From Lacticaseibacillus parakribbianus (GTDB taxonomy: Bacteria; Bacillota; Bacilli; Lactobacillales; Lactobacillaceae): a DNA stretch of 64,000 bases. Made by a program: the position numbers and the translations under genes. Shown piece after piece: positions 9,937-17,548 of this stretch (position 1 is the first letter of the stretch; the number at the start of each line of letters is the position of its first letter). Location of the stretch: positions 248,001 through 312,000 of the forward strand of contig NZ_JANQBA010000001.1 in the NCBI RefSeq assembly GCF_025490915.1, written 5' to 3'. The notes below the pieces were generated by a model. That model was not told where the DNA came from. It saw only the letters and a program-made list of their open reading frames with translations, and did not search any database.

Positions 9937-10941
9937 TTAGTGTTTTTTGAGGACGTCGATGTTCTTCAGCGACTCGCCGGTGCCGATGGCCACGCAATCG
10001 AGTGGATCCTGCGCGATGAACACCGGAACCTTGGTGGCATCTGAGATCACCTCGGGCAGGTTCTTGAGCATCGCCCCACCGCCGGTCAGCACGATGCCGT
10101 GGTCGATGACGTCGGCCGCGATTTCCGGCGAGGTCTCCTCGAGCGTCTCCTTGATGGCGTCGATGATGGCCAGCACGATTTCGTTGATGGCGCTGGCCAC
10201 GTCGGTCGCCGAGACGTCGATGGTCTTGGGCAACCCGGACAGCAGGTCGCGGCCGCGAATGGTCATCGCGTCGATGTCCTTGGCCTTTTCGATGGAGGCG
10301 GAGCCAATCTGAATCTTGATGTCCTCGGCCGTGCGTTCGCCGATCAGCAGGCTGAAGTTCTGGCGAATGTAGGTGATGATGGCCTCGTCAATCTTGTCGC
10401 CGGCCATGCGAATCGAGCGGCTGGACACGATGCCACCCAAAGAAATCGTGGCGACGTCCGTGGTGCCACCGCCGATGTCCACGACCATGCTGCCGGTCGG
10501 GTCCATCACCGGCAAGCCGGCGCCGATGGCCGCCGCGTAAGGCTCTTCGATGACGAAGGCCTCCTTGGCCCCGGCCACCTTGGCCGCGTCGATCACGGCG
10601 CGTTTTTCAACTTCCGTGACTCCGCTTGGCACGCAAATCATGACCTGCGGGTGATTGCTCTTGCCGCCCAGCGCCTTGTCCATGAAGTACTTGAGCATCG
10701 CCGCGGTGGTGTCGTAATCCGCAATCACGCCGTCCTTCATCGGCCGGATGGCGTTGATGTTGGCCGGGGTGCGGCCAATCATCGCCCGGGCCTCTTCACC
10801 CACGGCAATAATCTCGTCTGTTTGCGAATTCTTGGCGACGACGGAAGGCTCGTGCGTGACGATTCCCTTACCGTCGACGTACACGAGGGTGTTGGCCGTG
10901 CCAAGATCAATTCCGATATTTTTCGATCCTAATCCGAGCAA
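9937..10941 (-). CDS. mreB: Actin-like rod shape protein MreB
   Basis: Bacterial actin that polymerises under the membrane and organises the elongasome. The best start is TTG at 10941, 6 nt after GGAGAG, giving [22 protein letters not shown] and the usual 334 aa. The ATG used by the ORF track (10986) lies inside the -10 box and cannot be transcribed from that promoter. Phosphate and nucleotide-binding loops are visible as [20 protein letters not shown] and [12 protein letters not shown] second paralogue (mbl) is at 52.6-53.6 kb. Confidence 0.96.
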   Translation of the reverse strand: MLGLGSKNIGIDLGTANTLVYVDGKGIVTHEPSVVAKNSQTDEIIAVGEEARAMIGRTPANINAIRPMKDGVIADYDTTAAMLKYFMDKALGGKSNHPQVMICVPSGVTEVEKRAVIDAAKVAGAKEAFVIEEPYAAAIGAGLPVMDPTGSMVVDIGGGTTDVATISLGGIVSSRSIRMAGDKIDEAIITYIRQNFSLLIGERTAEDIKIQIGSASIEKAKDIDAMTIRGRDLLSGLPKTIDVSATDVASAINEIVLAIIDAIKETLEETSPEIAADVIDHGIVLTGGGAMLKNLPEVISDATKVPVFIAQDPLDCVAIGTGESLKNIDVLKKH

Positions 10942-10984
10942 AATATTCTCTCCTTCAAGTGACTGCCGTTTTTCGGTCTTTTGC

Positions 10985-10993
10985 ATTATAGCA
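10985..10993 (-). promoter_or_regulatory. mreBCD promoter (extended -10)
   Basis: TGCTATAAT on the minus strand, a consensus -10 (10985-10990) with the TG extension. The ATG of the longer mreB ORF begins within it, which supports the shorter start. Confidence 0.65.
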
Positions 10994-11060
10994 TACTCGC
11001 CGCACCGACCACACGTCGGCCGGCCAAAACCCGCGCAATTCGGGGGATATTTGTAAAATT

Positions 11061-11708
11061 TTAAACCTTCTTAGCCAAGTGATACGAGTAATAGTTATCC
11101 CCGCCGATCACTAGGTGGTCGACCAATAGCACCCCAACCGCCAGCCCCGCCGCCTGGAAGCGGTCGGTCATCGCGTCGTCCAAGGCGCTGGGCGTCGCGC
11201 GGCCGCTGGGGTGGTTGTGAACCAGCACGACCCCGGCGGCATTGAGCAAAAGCGCCGCGCGAAACACCACCCGCGGGTCGGCCACGGCCCGGTCCAGGCC
11301 GCCTCTGGCCACCTCACGCTCCCCGATCACCGCCTGCTGAACGTCCAGGAAAATCGCGTGGATCACCTCTTGCGACCGGCCGGCCAACCGGGCCACCATG
11401 GCCGCACCAAGCGTTGCGCTGGACACCGCGGTCCCCTGCCGCAGGACCTGGCGGCGCTGAACCCGCATTCCCAGCTCAATGGCTGCACTCAACACGCAGG
11501 CCTTGGCCAGGCCCAACCCGGGCAGTGCCTGCAGCTCGGCCACTTCGGCCACCCGCAGCTGGCGCAACTGCGGGTAAGCGGCCAAAACCGCCGCCACGGT
11601 TTGGTGTAGCGGCACCGCGGCGCTGCCAAAGCCCAACAGCGCTTGCACCAGTTCCTCATCGCTCAGCGCGGCGGCGCCGTACTGGCGGATTTTCTCTCGC
11701 GGCAACAT
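11061..11708 (-). CDS. radC: RadC/JAB-domain protein
   Basis: Member of the RadC (UPF0758) family, 215 aa. An N-terminal helix-hairpin-helix region ([16 protein letters not shown]) precedes a JAB metallopeptidase-like domain with the intact metal motif [18 protein letters not shown] and the C-terminal [12 protein letters not shown]. The true activity of chromosomal RadC is unsettled and the old DNA-repair role is doubtful. It lies 38 bp downstream of folC and before mreB, the usual folC-radC-mreBCD order, with a GGAGGAG ribosome binding site. Confidence 0.93.
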   Translation of the reverse strand: MLPREKIRQYGAAALSDEELVQALLGFGSAAVPLHQTVAAVLAAYPQLRQLRVAEVAELQALPGLGLAKACVLSAAIELGMRVQRRQVLRQGTAVSSATLGAAMVARLAGRSQEVIHAIFLDVQQAVIGEREVARGGLDRAVADPRVVFRAALLLNAAGVVLVHNHPSGRATPSALDDAMTDRFQAAGLAVGVLLVDHLVIGGDNYYSYHLAKKV

Positions 11709-11746
11709 AATCTCCTCCCCGCGGTCTCACACCGCGTTACAAGAGA

Positions 11747-13027
11747 TTACGCCAACAGGGTCTGCCGCACCGCGGCGGCCAGGTACAAGGATCCCGCGAT
11801 TACCACCGGCTCGTCGCGGTAGTCGGCTAGGTGAGCGGCCAAGGCCGACTGCCAGTCGGCAAACGTCGCCAGCCGCGCCTGGTCCGGGTAGTCGCCAAGC
11901 GCCGTGGCGCGGGGATTGTCCGGCACCGGCACCAGCCACAACCGAAAGCTAGTGCGTTCAAGCAGCGAAAGCATCGTCTTGACGTCCTTATCGGCCAACG
12001 CACCGATGATCAAAGTCAGTGGGCCGCGGCCGAACACCTGGTGCAGCGCGTCAATCAGCGACTGAATGCCCTGTGGGTTGTGGGCACCGTCGATCACGAT
12101 CAAGGGGTCGGCGGAAAGCTGCTCCATTCGCGCCGGCCAAGTGCTTTGCGCCAAGCCGCGGCGAACGGCCGCGGCCGGCAGCGGCACCCCAAGCGCCGAA
12201 GCGGCCAGCTTGGCCGCCCGAATCGCCACCCCGGCGTTTTGCACCTGGTAGGGACCGACCAAGGGAATGCGCAAATCGCCCAGCCGCCCGTCAGCGTCGC
12301 GGTAGTCGAAGCGCTGCCCCCAGCCGTCGAGCTTGGCCTGGCCGACCGCAAAGTCGCGGTCTTCAAGCAGCCACCGGCTGCCGGTCGCCTGCGCCCGGGC
12401 CGCGACCACCGCCGCCGCGGCCGCCGGCAGCGCCGCAGTCACCACCGGCCGGTTGGGCTTGATGATGCCGGCCTTGTGCGTGGCCACGCTGGTCAGCGTG
12501 TTGCCCAAAAGCTTGGCGTGGTCCAGCCCAACGCTTGTGATCACGCTGACCAGCGGATCGATCACGTTGGTGGAATCCGTGTCGCCGCCGATGCCGACCT
12601 CAATCACCGCGACGTCGACGCGCTGTTCGGCGAAGAACCAAAAGGCGATGGCCGTGATGAACTCAAACTCGGTCACCCCAAAGCCGGGCTGTTGGGCCTG
12701 CAGCCGCTTCAGGGCCGCCGCCCCGGCGTCGTAGGCCAAAGCGAGGTCAGCGTCTGCAATCGGCTGCCCGTCGATGGCAATCCGTTCGTTGAAGCGCATG
12801 ATGAACGGCGAGGTGAACAGCCCCACCGTCAGCCCGGTGGCCGACAGCATGTGGGCGATGGCGTTGGCGACCGAGCCCTTCCCGTTGGTGCCGGTCACAT
12901 GGACGTACCGGCCGCGCTGCGGATCGCCCAGCGCCGCTAACAGTGCCGTGATCCGCTCGTGACCGCCGCTTTTGGCCAATCGCGGCAGCGCGTGAATCGC
13001 CGCCACCGCCTGTGAATAAGTCGTCAT
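11747..13027 (-). CDS. folC: Folylpolyglutamate synthase / dihydrofolate synthase
   Basis: Adds glutamate to folates (and probably to dihydropteroate) in one-carbon metabolism. The protein is 426 aa, with the Mur-ligase-like ATP loop VTGTNGKGSVAN (residues 43-54), the omega-loop region FTSPFIMRFNERI, GIGGDTDSTNV and a C-terminal domain with VIDGAHNPQG. It starts a unit with radC. A glyA gene for serine hydroxymethyltransferase is in the same window. Confidence 0.95.
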   Translation of the reverse strand: MTTYSQAVAAIHALPRLAKSGGHERITALLAALGDPQRGRYVHVTGTNGKGSVANAIAHMLSATGLTVGLFTSPFIMRFNERIAIDGQPIADADLALAYDAGAAALKRLQAQQPGFGVTEFEFITAIAFWFFAEQRVDVAVIEVGIGGDTDSTNVIDPLVSVITSVGLDHAKLLGNTLTSVATHKAGIIKPNRPVVTAALPAAAAAVVAARAQATGSRWLLEDRDFAVGQAKLDGWGQRFDYRDADGRLGDLRIPLVGPYQVQNAGVAIRAAKLAASALGVPLPAAAVRRGLAQSTWPARMEQLSADPLIVIDGAHNPQGIQSLIDALHQVFGRGPLTLIIGALADKDVKTMLSLLERTSFRLWLVPVPDNPRATALGDYPDQARLATFADWQSALAAHLADYRDEPVVIAGSLYLAAAVRQTLLA

Positions 13028-13074
13028 ATCCTGCCCCTTTTCCGTTGCATTCCGGGCTTGCCCGGGTCTTAGTC

Positions 13075-13080
13075 AGTATA
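13075..13080 (-). promoter_or_regulatory. Probable folC promoter (-10)
   Basis: TATACT on the minus strand about 50 bp before the folC start codon. No good -35 is visible. Confidence 0.4.
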
Positions 13081-13131
13081 CCGCAAAAAGGCGCCGCTCG
13101 GACCCCGCCGGTTCGACGCGGCTGCAGACGC

Positions 13132-13166
13132 AAAAAAACGGCACCGAGGCCAAGGCCCGGGTGCCG
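13132..13166 (-). terminator. Terminator after the L,D-transpeptidase gene
   Basis: A CGGCACC / GGTGCCG stem, followed on the minus strand by seven T residues. Confidence 0.85.
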
Positions 13167-13171
13167 CATGC

Positions 13172-14527
13172 TCAAAAGACAATGACTGGGGTGCCGGTGT
13201 CGACCACCGGGTAGAGCTTGGCGATGAAGGATGGCGGGTTGTTGACACAGCCGTGAGAGCCGTGTTCCTTGTACCAGTCGCCGCCGTATTTTTTTTGCCA
13301 CGAGCTGTCGTGCAGCCCGACGCCGGTGTTGTCGATTGGCATCCAGTAAGAAACCGGCGTCGCGTAATCCGCGCCGCGCAAAATCGCGTTGCGCTGCTTG
13401 CTCCAGATGGCGAACACCCCACTCGGCGTCGGCGTCGACGGCTTGCCGGTGACGACATCCGTGTCCATCAGCAACTTGCCGTCCTTGTAGTACCACTCGT
13501 GTTGATTGACCTTGTCGACCTCGATGTAGGTGTTGCCGATGTCTGAACCATCCGCGTGGTAGCCGGTGCCGACGTGGCTCAGGGCGTAGGTGAAGTCCTT
13601 GCCCTTCAGAATCTCGGCGACCACCTTGGGCGTCTCCGTGGCGCTTGGAATGCTCCAGCCGTAGATGCCGGCGGGAACCGTCACCGTACCGCGCTTGGTC
13701 GACTTGAACTGCCGGCTCTTGGTGTAGGTGCCGTACTGCGCGTTGATTCCTTGAATGAAGGCCTTGACGCCGGCGCTTGAGACGCTGATTTTGCCGTCGG
13801 TGTAGCTCAACCACTTGTGCAGGGTCTTGGTGGGGATTGTCACCGTGTGGTTTTGAATCGTCAGCTTAGCGTCAAGCTGGCTGATTGCCTGCAGCTTCGC
13901 CTTGGCCTTCACCAGGCTAGCCGACTGCTTGGTGATTTTGGGTTGAACGTACGTAGTCTTGAGGTCGACTGCGGTGCGGTTGCTGGTCACCGTGGCCACG
14001 ATGGCCTGGCTCAGCCGCTTGGCGCTGATCTGGGTGCCGGCCTTTTCGGGCTGAATCTCGAAGCGGTCGGCCGACGCCACCACCTTGGCGTCGACCGGGG
14101 CCTTGCGCGAGCCGTTGAGCTTGCCTGCAAGCGTCGTCGCGTACTGGTCGATCTGCTGATCCTCGCCGACCGCAAGCATCGCCGCCTTGTCGGAGCCGGC
14201 CAGCACCACCGCGCTGAAGCCCCAAGGGTTCTGCTTGGCCAACAGCTTCTTGAGCTGTGCCTTGAAATCACGCTTCAAGCCCAGCTGCGTCCCGCTGGCT
14301 TCGGCGACGGTTTGGCCGCCTTCGGTCAGCTTGTAGGTGACGCCTTTGAAATGACTGACCACGGCGGTGTTGGCCGCGGCGACGGTTTTGCCGCCAACCG
14401 CCACGCCGAAAACCGTGGTGTTCGGCAGGAATCGCGCCTGGTAGTGGCGGCTGCGGGCGACATAGGCGCCACCGGCCACGACCACAACGGCGGCCAGGCC
14501 GATCAGGATTGCGTGTTGTTTTTTCAT
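13172..14527 (-). CDS. Membrane-anchored L,D-transpeptidase (YkuD) with peptidoglycan-binding region
   Basis: Predicted wall cross-linking or wall-modifying enzyme, 451 aa. A short cytoplasmic N-terminus and one transmembrane segment (IGLAAVVVVAGGAYVA) are followed by a long extracellular region resembling the tandem PG_binding_4 domains of this family. The catalytic YkuD domain begins at about residue 325. The catalytic motif is intact: HGSHGCVNNPPSF, with the nucleophilic Cys and upstream His. It ends at the domain border with PVIVF. It is monocistronic with its own promoter and terminator and sits beside folC rather than in a wall operon. Confidence 0.92.
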   Translation of the reverse strand: MKKQHAILIGLAAVVVVAGGAYVARSRHYQARFLPNTTVFGVAVGGKTVAAANTAVVSHFKGVTYKLTEGGQTVAEASGTQLGLKRDFKAQLKKLLAKQNPWGFSAVVLAGSDKAAMLAVGEDQQIDQYATTLAGKLNGSRKAPVDAKVVASADRFEIQPEKAGTQISAKRLSQAIVATVTSNRTAVDLKTTYVQPKITKQSASLVKAKAKLQAISQLDAKLTIQNHTVTIPTKTLHKWLSYTDGKISVSSAGVKAFIQGINAQYGTYTKSRQFKSTKRGTVTVPAGIYGWSIPSATETPKVVAEILKGKDFTYALSHVGTGYHADGSDIGNTYIEVDKVNQHEWYYKDGKLLMDTDVVTGKPSTPTPSGVFAIWSKQRNAILRGADYATPVSYWMPIDNTGVGLHDSSWQKKYGGDWYKEHGSHGCVNNPPSFIAKLYPVVDTGTPVIVF

Positions 14528-14640
14528 GAGGCATCTCCTTGCTTAATCTCCCGCCGGGCGACGGGAATGGGCATATTATAACACGACTTGCGTCAACCTG
14601 GCGCGGTTGACGCTCGGGCCGCGGCCCAACGCTCGGCTTC

Positions 14641-14669
14641 ATTATACCTTTATGACAAAGAGATGACAA
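14641..14669 (-). promoter_or_regulatory. Promoter of the L,D-transpeptidase gene
   Basis: TTGTCA (14664-14669) and TATAAT (14641-14646) with 17-bp spacing on the minus strand, giving a leader of roughly 105 nt. A second TATAAT lies nearer the gene (about 14576-14581) without a clear -35. Confidence 0.75.
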
Positions 14670-14696
14670 TATTACATTACCGTGTCACGGCCGTAA

Positions 14697-15368
14697 TCAG
14701 ACCCGCGCCAGCCGGCCGTCTGTCATGTCAAACACCGCGTCGGCGAACGGAATCAGGCGCTGATCGTGGGTGACCACCACCACCGCCTTGTTGCGGGTGT
14801 GGGCGAGCTCGGCCAGCAGTTGGCCGACCACCTGCACCCGCGGTCCGTCCAAGGCCGCCGTCGGCTCATCGGCCAGGAGAATGGCCGGATCCGGGTACAG
14901 TGCCCGGGCGATGGCCACGCGCTGCTTTTGGCCGCCCGACAGCTCCGCCGGGTACTTGCCCACCAGGTCGGCGATGCCGAGCTGAGCCAAAAGCGCGGCT
15001 AGCGCGGGGCGCGACAGGTTGCCGGTTTTCTTGATGCGATCGACCAGCTTGAACTGATCGGCCACCGTCAGGTACGGCAGCAAGTGGTAGGCCTGCAGCA
15101 CAAACCCGATGGTGGTCAGCCGCAGCTGCTCGCGAGCCTTGGCGCTGCGACTTTGGTAGGCCTCCCCGGCCACGGTGACCACCCCGGCCGTTGGGGTCAA
15201 CAACCCCCCGGCGATGGTCAAAAACGTGCTTTTCCCCGAGCCGGACGGGCCGACGATCAGGCTGAGCGAGCCGGCTTCAGCGGCAAAGGAGACGTCGTGC
15301 AGAACCTGCACCCGGGCGCTGCCCTGGCCGAAGACCTGATCGACGTGTTCAAGTGTTAAAACTGCCAT
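14697..15368 (-). CDS. ABC transporter ATP-binding protein (MacB/LolD type)
   Basis: ATPase of a predicted exporter, 223 aa from MAVLTLEHV, which follows a GGAGG site. Walker A is GPSGSGKST, the signature is [16 protein letters not shown] and Walker B is AILLADEPTAALD, with a good H-loop (VVVTHD). The gene begins one base after the permease stop, and both lie behind the TetR gene. This forms a regulator-permease-ATPase operon typical of drug- or peptide-responsive systems. The substrate is unknown. Confidence 0.93.
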   Translation of the reverse strand: MAVLTLEHVDQVFGQGSARVQVLHDVSFAAEAGSLSLIVGPSGSGKSTFLTIAGGLLTPTAGVVTVAGEAYQSRSAKAREQLRLTTIGFVLQAYHLLPYLTVADQFKLVDRIKKTGNLSRPALAALLAQLGIADLVGKYPAELSGGQKQRVAIARALYPDPAILLADEPTAALDGPRVQVVGQLLAELAHTRNKAVVVVTHDQRLIPFADAVFDMTDGRLARV

Positions 15369-15369
15369 A

Positions 15370-16425
15370 TTATCCTCCAATCACGCTGATGGGATCGACC
15401 TTGATGACCGAACGAACCGGAATCAGGCCCCCGATCAGCGCCATCACGACCAGCAGCGCGGCGACACCGGCCAACACCGGCACGTCAAACGCCATCGGCA
15501 CGGCCGCAGGCATCGCCACGGCGGTCACCACCGTCAGCAAGGTGCCGATGACAAGCCCCGCCACGACCAGTAGCACCGATTGCGCCAGCGTCGCGCGAAC
15601 CAGCACCCCGCTTGGCACCCCTTGAACGCGCATCACCGCGTAGTTCGGCAGCTTTTGCATGGTCAAGATGTACAGGAACACCGCGATGACGATCAACGAA
15701 ATCACCATCAAAAAGCCGATCATCAGCTCGAAGGTCATGTTCTGGGCCGAATACCCCGGCAGCTTGTTGATGAAGGTCTTCAGCTGGTAGGTTTGAAGCG
15801 CCGAGTCCTTGGCCTTGTATGCCGCGTTCTTGGACACCACCGCGCTGGCCACCGGCCCGGGCATCAGGTTCTTCAGCGTTCGCCAGGCGGCGAGTTGGCC
15901 GTAAATCACCGGCGCGATGTTCATCTTGGCGTTGTCGGTGAAGCCGACGATTGTGTAGGCCTTTTTGTCGGCGTTGAGCTTGACCTGGTCGCCCACCTTG
16001 TAGCCGGCCTGCTCAAAGGCGGTGTCGGCCACCACCTGATGCGCATTCTGCGGCTTGTGACCGGCCGTCAGCTTGACGGTCTTGGCCACGAACTGCGTCG
16101 CGTCCAGGCCAATGAACACGGCACTTTCGTTGGCGTGACCCTTGGCCTTGGCGACCACCGACGCCTGGCCGATGTAGGCCTCGTCGGCAGACAAGGTGCC
16201 GGCTTGAGCCTTAGTCAAAAGCGACTGACGCATGTCCACGTTGGCGTTAGCGTTGAGCGTCACGTTATCGACGCCCCACGACGACAGCGCCGCCGTGTTT
16301 TGCCGGGCCAAGCCCAGCGCCAGGCTGGTCAAAATGAAAATCAGGTAGCTGATCAGCACAATCATGGCGATAATCAGCCCCGAGCGCAGCTTCTCCTTGC
16401 GCAGCTCCTTGAGTGCTAAAAACAT
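15370..16425 (-). CDS. ABC transporter permease (FtsX family)
   Basis: Single-gene FtsX-type permease, 351 aa from MFLALKELRKEKLR, the start that follows GGAGATGA. It has a first transmembrane segment near residues 17-38, a large extracellular domain of about 200 residues and three C-terminal membrane segments (FELMIGFLMVISLIVIAVFLYI and later), the MacB-like layout. The protein should dimerise and work with the ATPase encoded just downstream. The small size suggests export of a peptide or lipid-like molecule, or signalling, rather than import. It lies 4 bp after the TetR stop. Confidence 0.9.
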   Translation of the reverse strand: MFLALKELRKEKLRSGLIIAMIVLISYLIFILTSLALGLARQNTAALSSWGVDNVTLNANANVDMRQSLLTKAQAGTLSADEAYIGQASVVAKAKGHANESAVFIGLDATQFVAKTVKLTAGHKPQNAHQVVADTAFEQAGYKVGDQVKLNADKKAYTIVGFTDNAKMNIAPVIYGQLAAWRTLKNLMPGPVASAVVSKNAAYKAKDSALQTYQLKTFINKLPGYSAQNMTFELMIGFLMVISLIVIAVFLYILTMQKLPNYAVMRVQGVPSGVLVRATLAQSVLLVVAGLVIGTLLTVVTAVAMPAAVPMAFDVPVLAGVAALLVVMALIGGLIPVRSVIKVDPISVIGG

Positions 16426-16429
16426 CGTG

Positions 16430-16927
16430 TCATCTCCGAATCTTTGCGACGGCGGCCGCAAGCTGCTGTAGCCGCGCCGCCTGAGTGTCAGGTGCCAAAA
16501 TCACGTCCTTGATGGTTTGGTGGCACAACACGGCCACGGCCCACGCGCTCGGGGTCTCGGCAAGCGCCGACGGCCGGTTGCCCAGCACGCTTTCATTGGC
16601 GCGAAAGTGCTGCTGGATCAAGGCCCCGTACTCGGAGTCCTGGACGCTGTCGAGAAAGGCCCGGGTGGCCGCCACGTAATCGGCGGCGCTACCTTGGCCT
16701 GGCAGCCCGGCGTGAATCGCGCGCATGGCCTGGCCGAACAGGTACTGATACGCGTCGGTCAGGTCCGTGAAGTACTTGTAAAACGCCCCGCGCGCGATGC
16801 CGGCCGCAGTCACGATGCGGGCCACCTGGGCCTCCGCCAGCGGATGCGCGGAGAACTCCTGCAACAGGGCCTGGGTCACCCGCGCCTTTTTGGGCTGGGC
16901 CAAGTTCATGAACGTTGTCGAAACCAT
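16430..16927 (-). CDS. TetR-family repressor of the ABC operon
   Basis: The best start is MVSTTFMNLAQPKKARV after GGAGGGGG (165 aa). The N-terminal HTH is recognisable as VARIVTAAGIARGAFYKYFTDLTDAYQYLF. The C-terminal ligand-binding half is poorly conserved, as usual. Two near-identical palindromes overlap the promoter just upstream, so autoregulation and control of the two exporter genes are strongly suggested. The ligand is unknown. Confidence 0.9.
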   Translation of the reverse strand: MVSTTFMNLAQPKKARVTQALLQEFSAHPLAEAQVARIVTAAGIARGAFYKYFTDLTDAYQYLFGQAMRAIHAGLPGQGSAADYVAATRAFLDSVQDSEYGALIQQHFRANESVLGNRPSALAETPSAWAVAVLCHQTIKDVILAPDTQAARLQQLAAAVAKIRR

Positions 16928-16983
16928 AATCCCCCTCCATCTGTGTGGTCGACGCCTCACCTGGGCCGCTTCTCGCAAAAAAG

Positions 16984-17032
16984 TGACACAGTGTCAACTC
17001 AGCTAGTATAGCATTAAGTGACACGGTGTCAA
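16984..17032 (-). promoter_or_regulatory. TetR operon promoter with two operators
   Basis: Two 13-bp palindromes, TGACACaGTGTCA (16984-16996) and TGACACgGTGTCA (17019-17031), are centred 35 bp apart. On the minus strand the upstream copy contains the -35 TTGACA (17027-17032). The -10 TATACT is at 17005-17010 (16-bp spacing), and the downstream copy covers the start-of-transcription region. This is the expected layout for repression by the adjacent TetR protein. Confidence 0.85.
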
Positions 17033-17041
17033 CTTAAAATC

Positions 17042-17425
17042 AAAAAAACCCGCCGCATGTTGCGACGGGCGCGGCGAAGCCACCGAACTCACACTGTCCG
17101 GTGGCCTTGGCCTGATTCGGTTACGTTCCTGACTTCGTCTTACCAAAGCGGTGCCATTGCGCCCACCGGTTCCGGTCATCCGCGCGGCTAACTCGCTTGG
17201 GAGTGGCGGTGGCCGGCCTGCAGCCGGTGGGTGGTGCGAATCCGGGTCCCTGGTTTCCCCTCGCTTGATTCCGGGGTTGCACTAAAACTCTCGAGCTCAA
17301 AGCCGTGTGGCAATACACTGCGGCTTGGCATGGGTGGGGGCTGCGGTGCGAGCCGCAGGATGTGCCCCGCGCGGTGGATAACAAAGCAGCTGTGGCCTTA
17401 TGCTGCCTCCCCGCACAAGAATAAT
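17042..17425 (-). ncRNA. Candidate structured RNA of about 385 nt, family not recognised
   Basis: This 480-bp gap between valS and the TetR promoter has no plausible gene. On the minus strand it ends in a textbook terminator (CCCGTCGCA / TGCGGCGGG, then seven T, 17042-17069). Several perfect or near-perfect helices lie inside, for example GCCACCG/CGGTGGC, CCCACCGG/CCGGTGGG, CTGCGG/CCGCAG closed by GGGG/CCCC, GCAGC/GCTGC and AAGCC/GGCTT. A weak -10 (TATTCT) lies near 17425-17435. I found no RNase P (GAGGAAAGTCC), SRP (GGAAGCAGC) or tmRNA (CGTTACGGATTCGACAGG) signature. A divergent 6S RNA cannot be excluded. Confidence 0.5.
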
Positions 17426-17496
17426 CATTCGCGGATAGCTTAACACCGGACCAATTTGGTGTCAAGCATTTTGCCTCGCGTCACACCCACGCCAAA

Positions 17497-17522
17497 CACC
17501 CGGCGCGATTTCGCGCCGGGTG
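17497..17522 (-). terminator. Terminator after valS
   Basis: An 11-bp perfect stem (CACCCGGCGCG / CGCGCCGGGTG) with a 4-nt loop. The T run on the minus strand is short. Confidence 0.7.
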
Positions 17523-17548
17523 CCTGCAAAACTGCTGGTACTGGCTCG

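Noticed and set aside
17042-17425. Identification of the valS-downstream RNA as RNase P, SRP RNA or tmRNA
   Set aside because: The invariant motifs of each are missing. A short resemblance of GCGGGGAGGCAGC to the start of Bacillus scRNA is not supported by the rest of the sequence.
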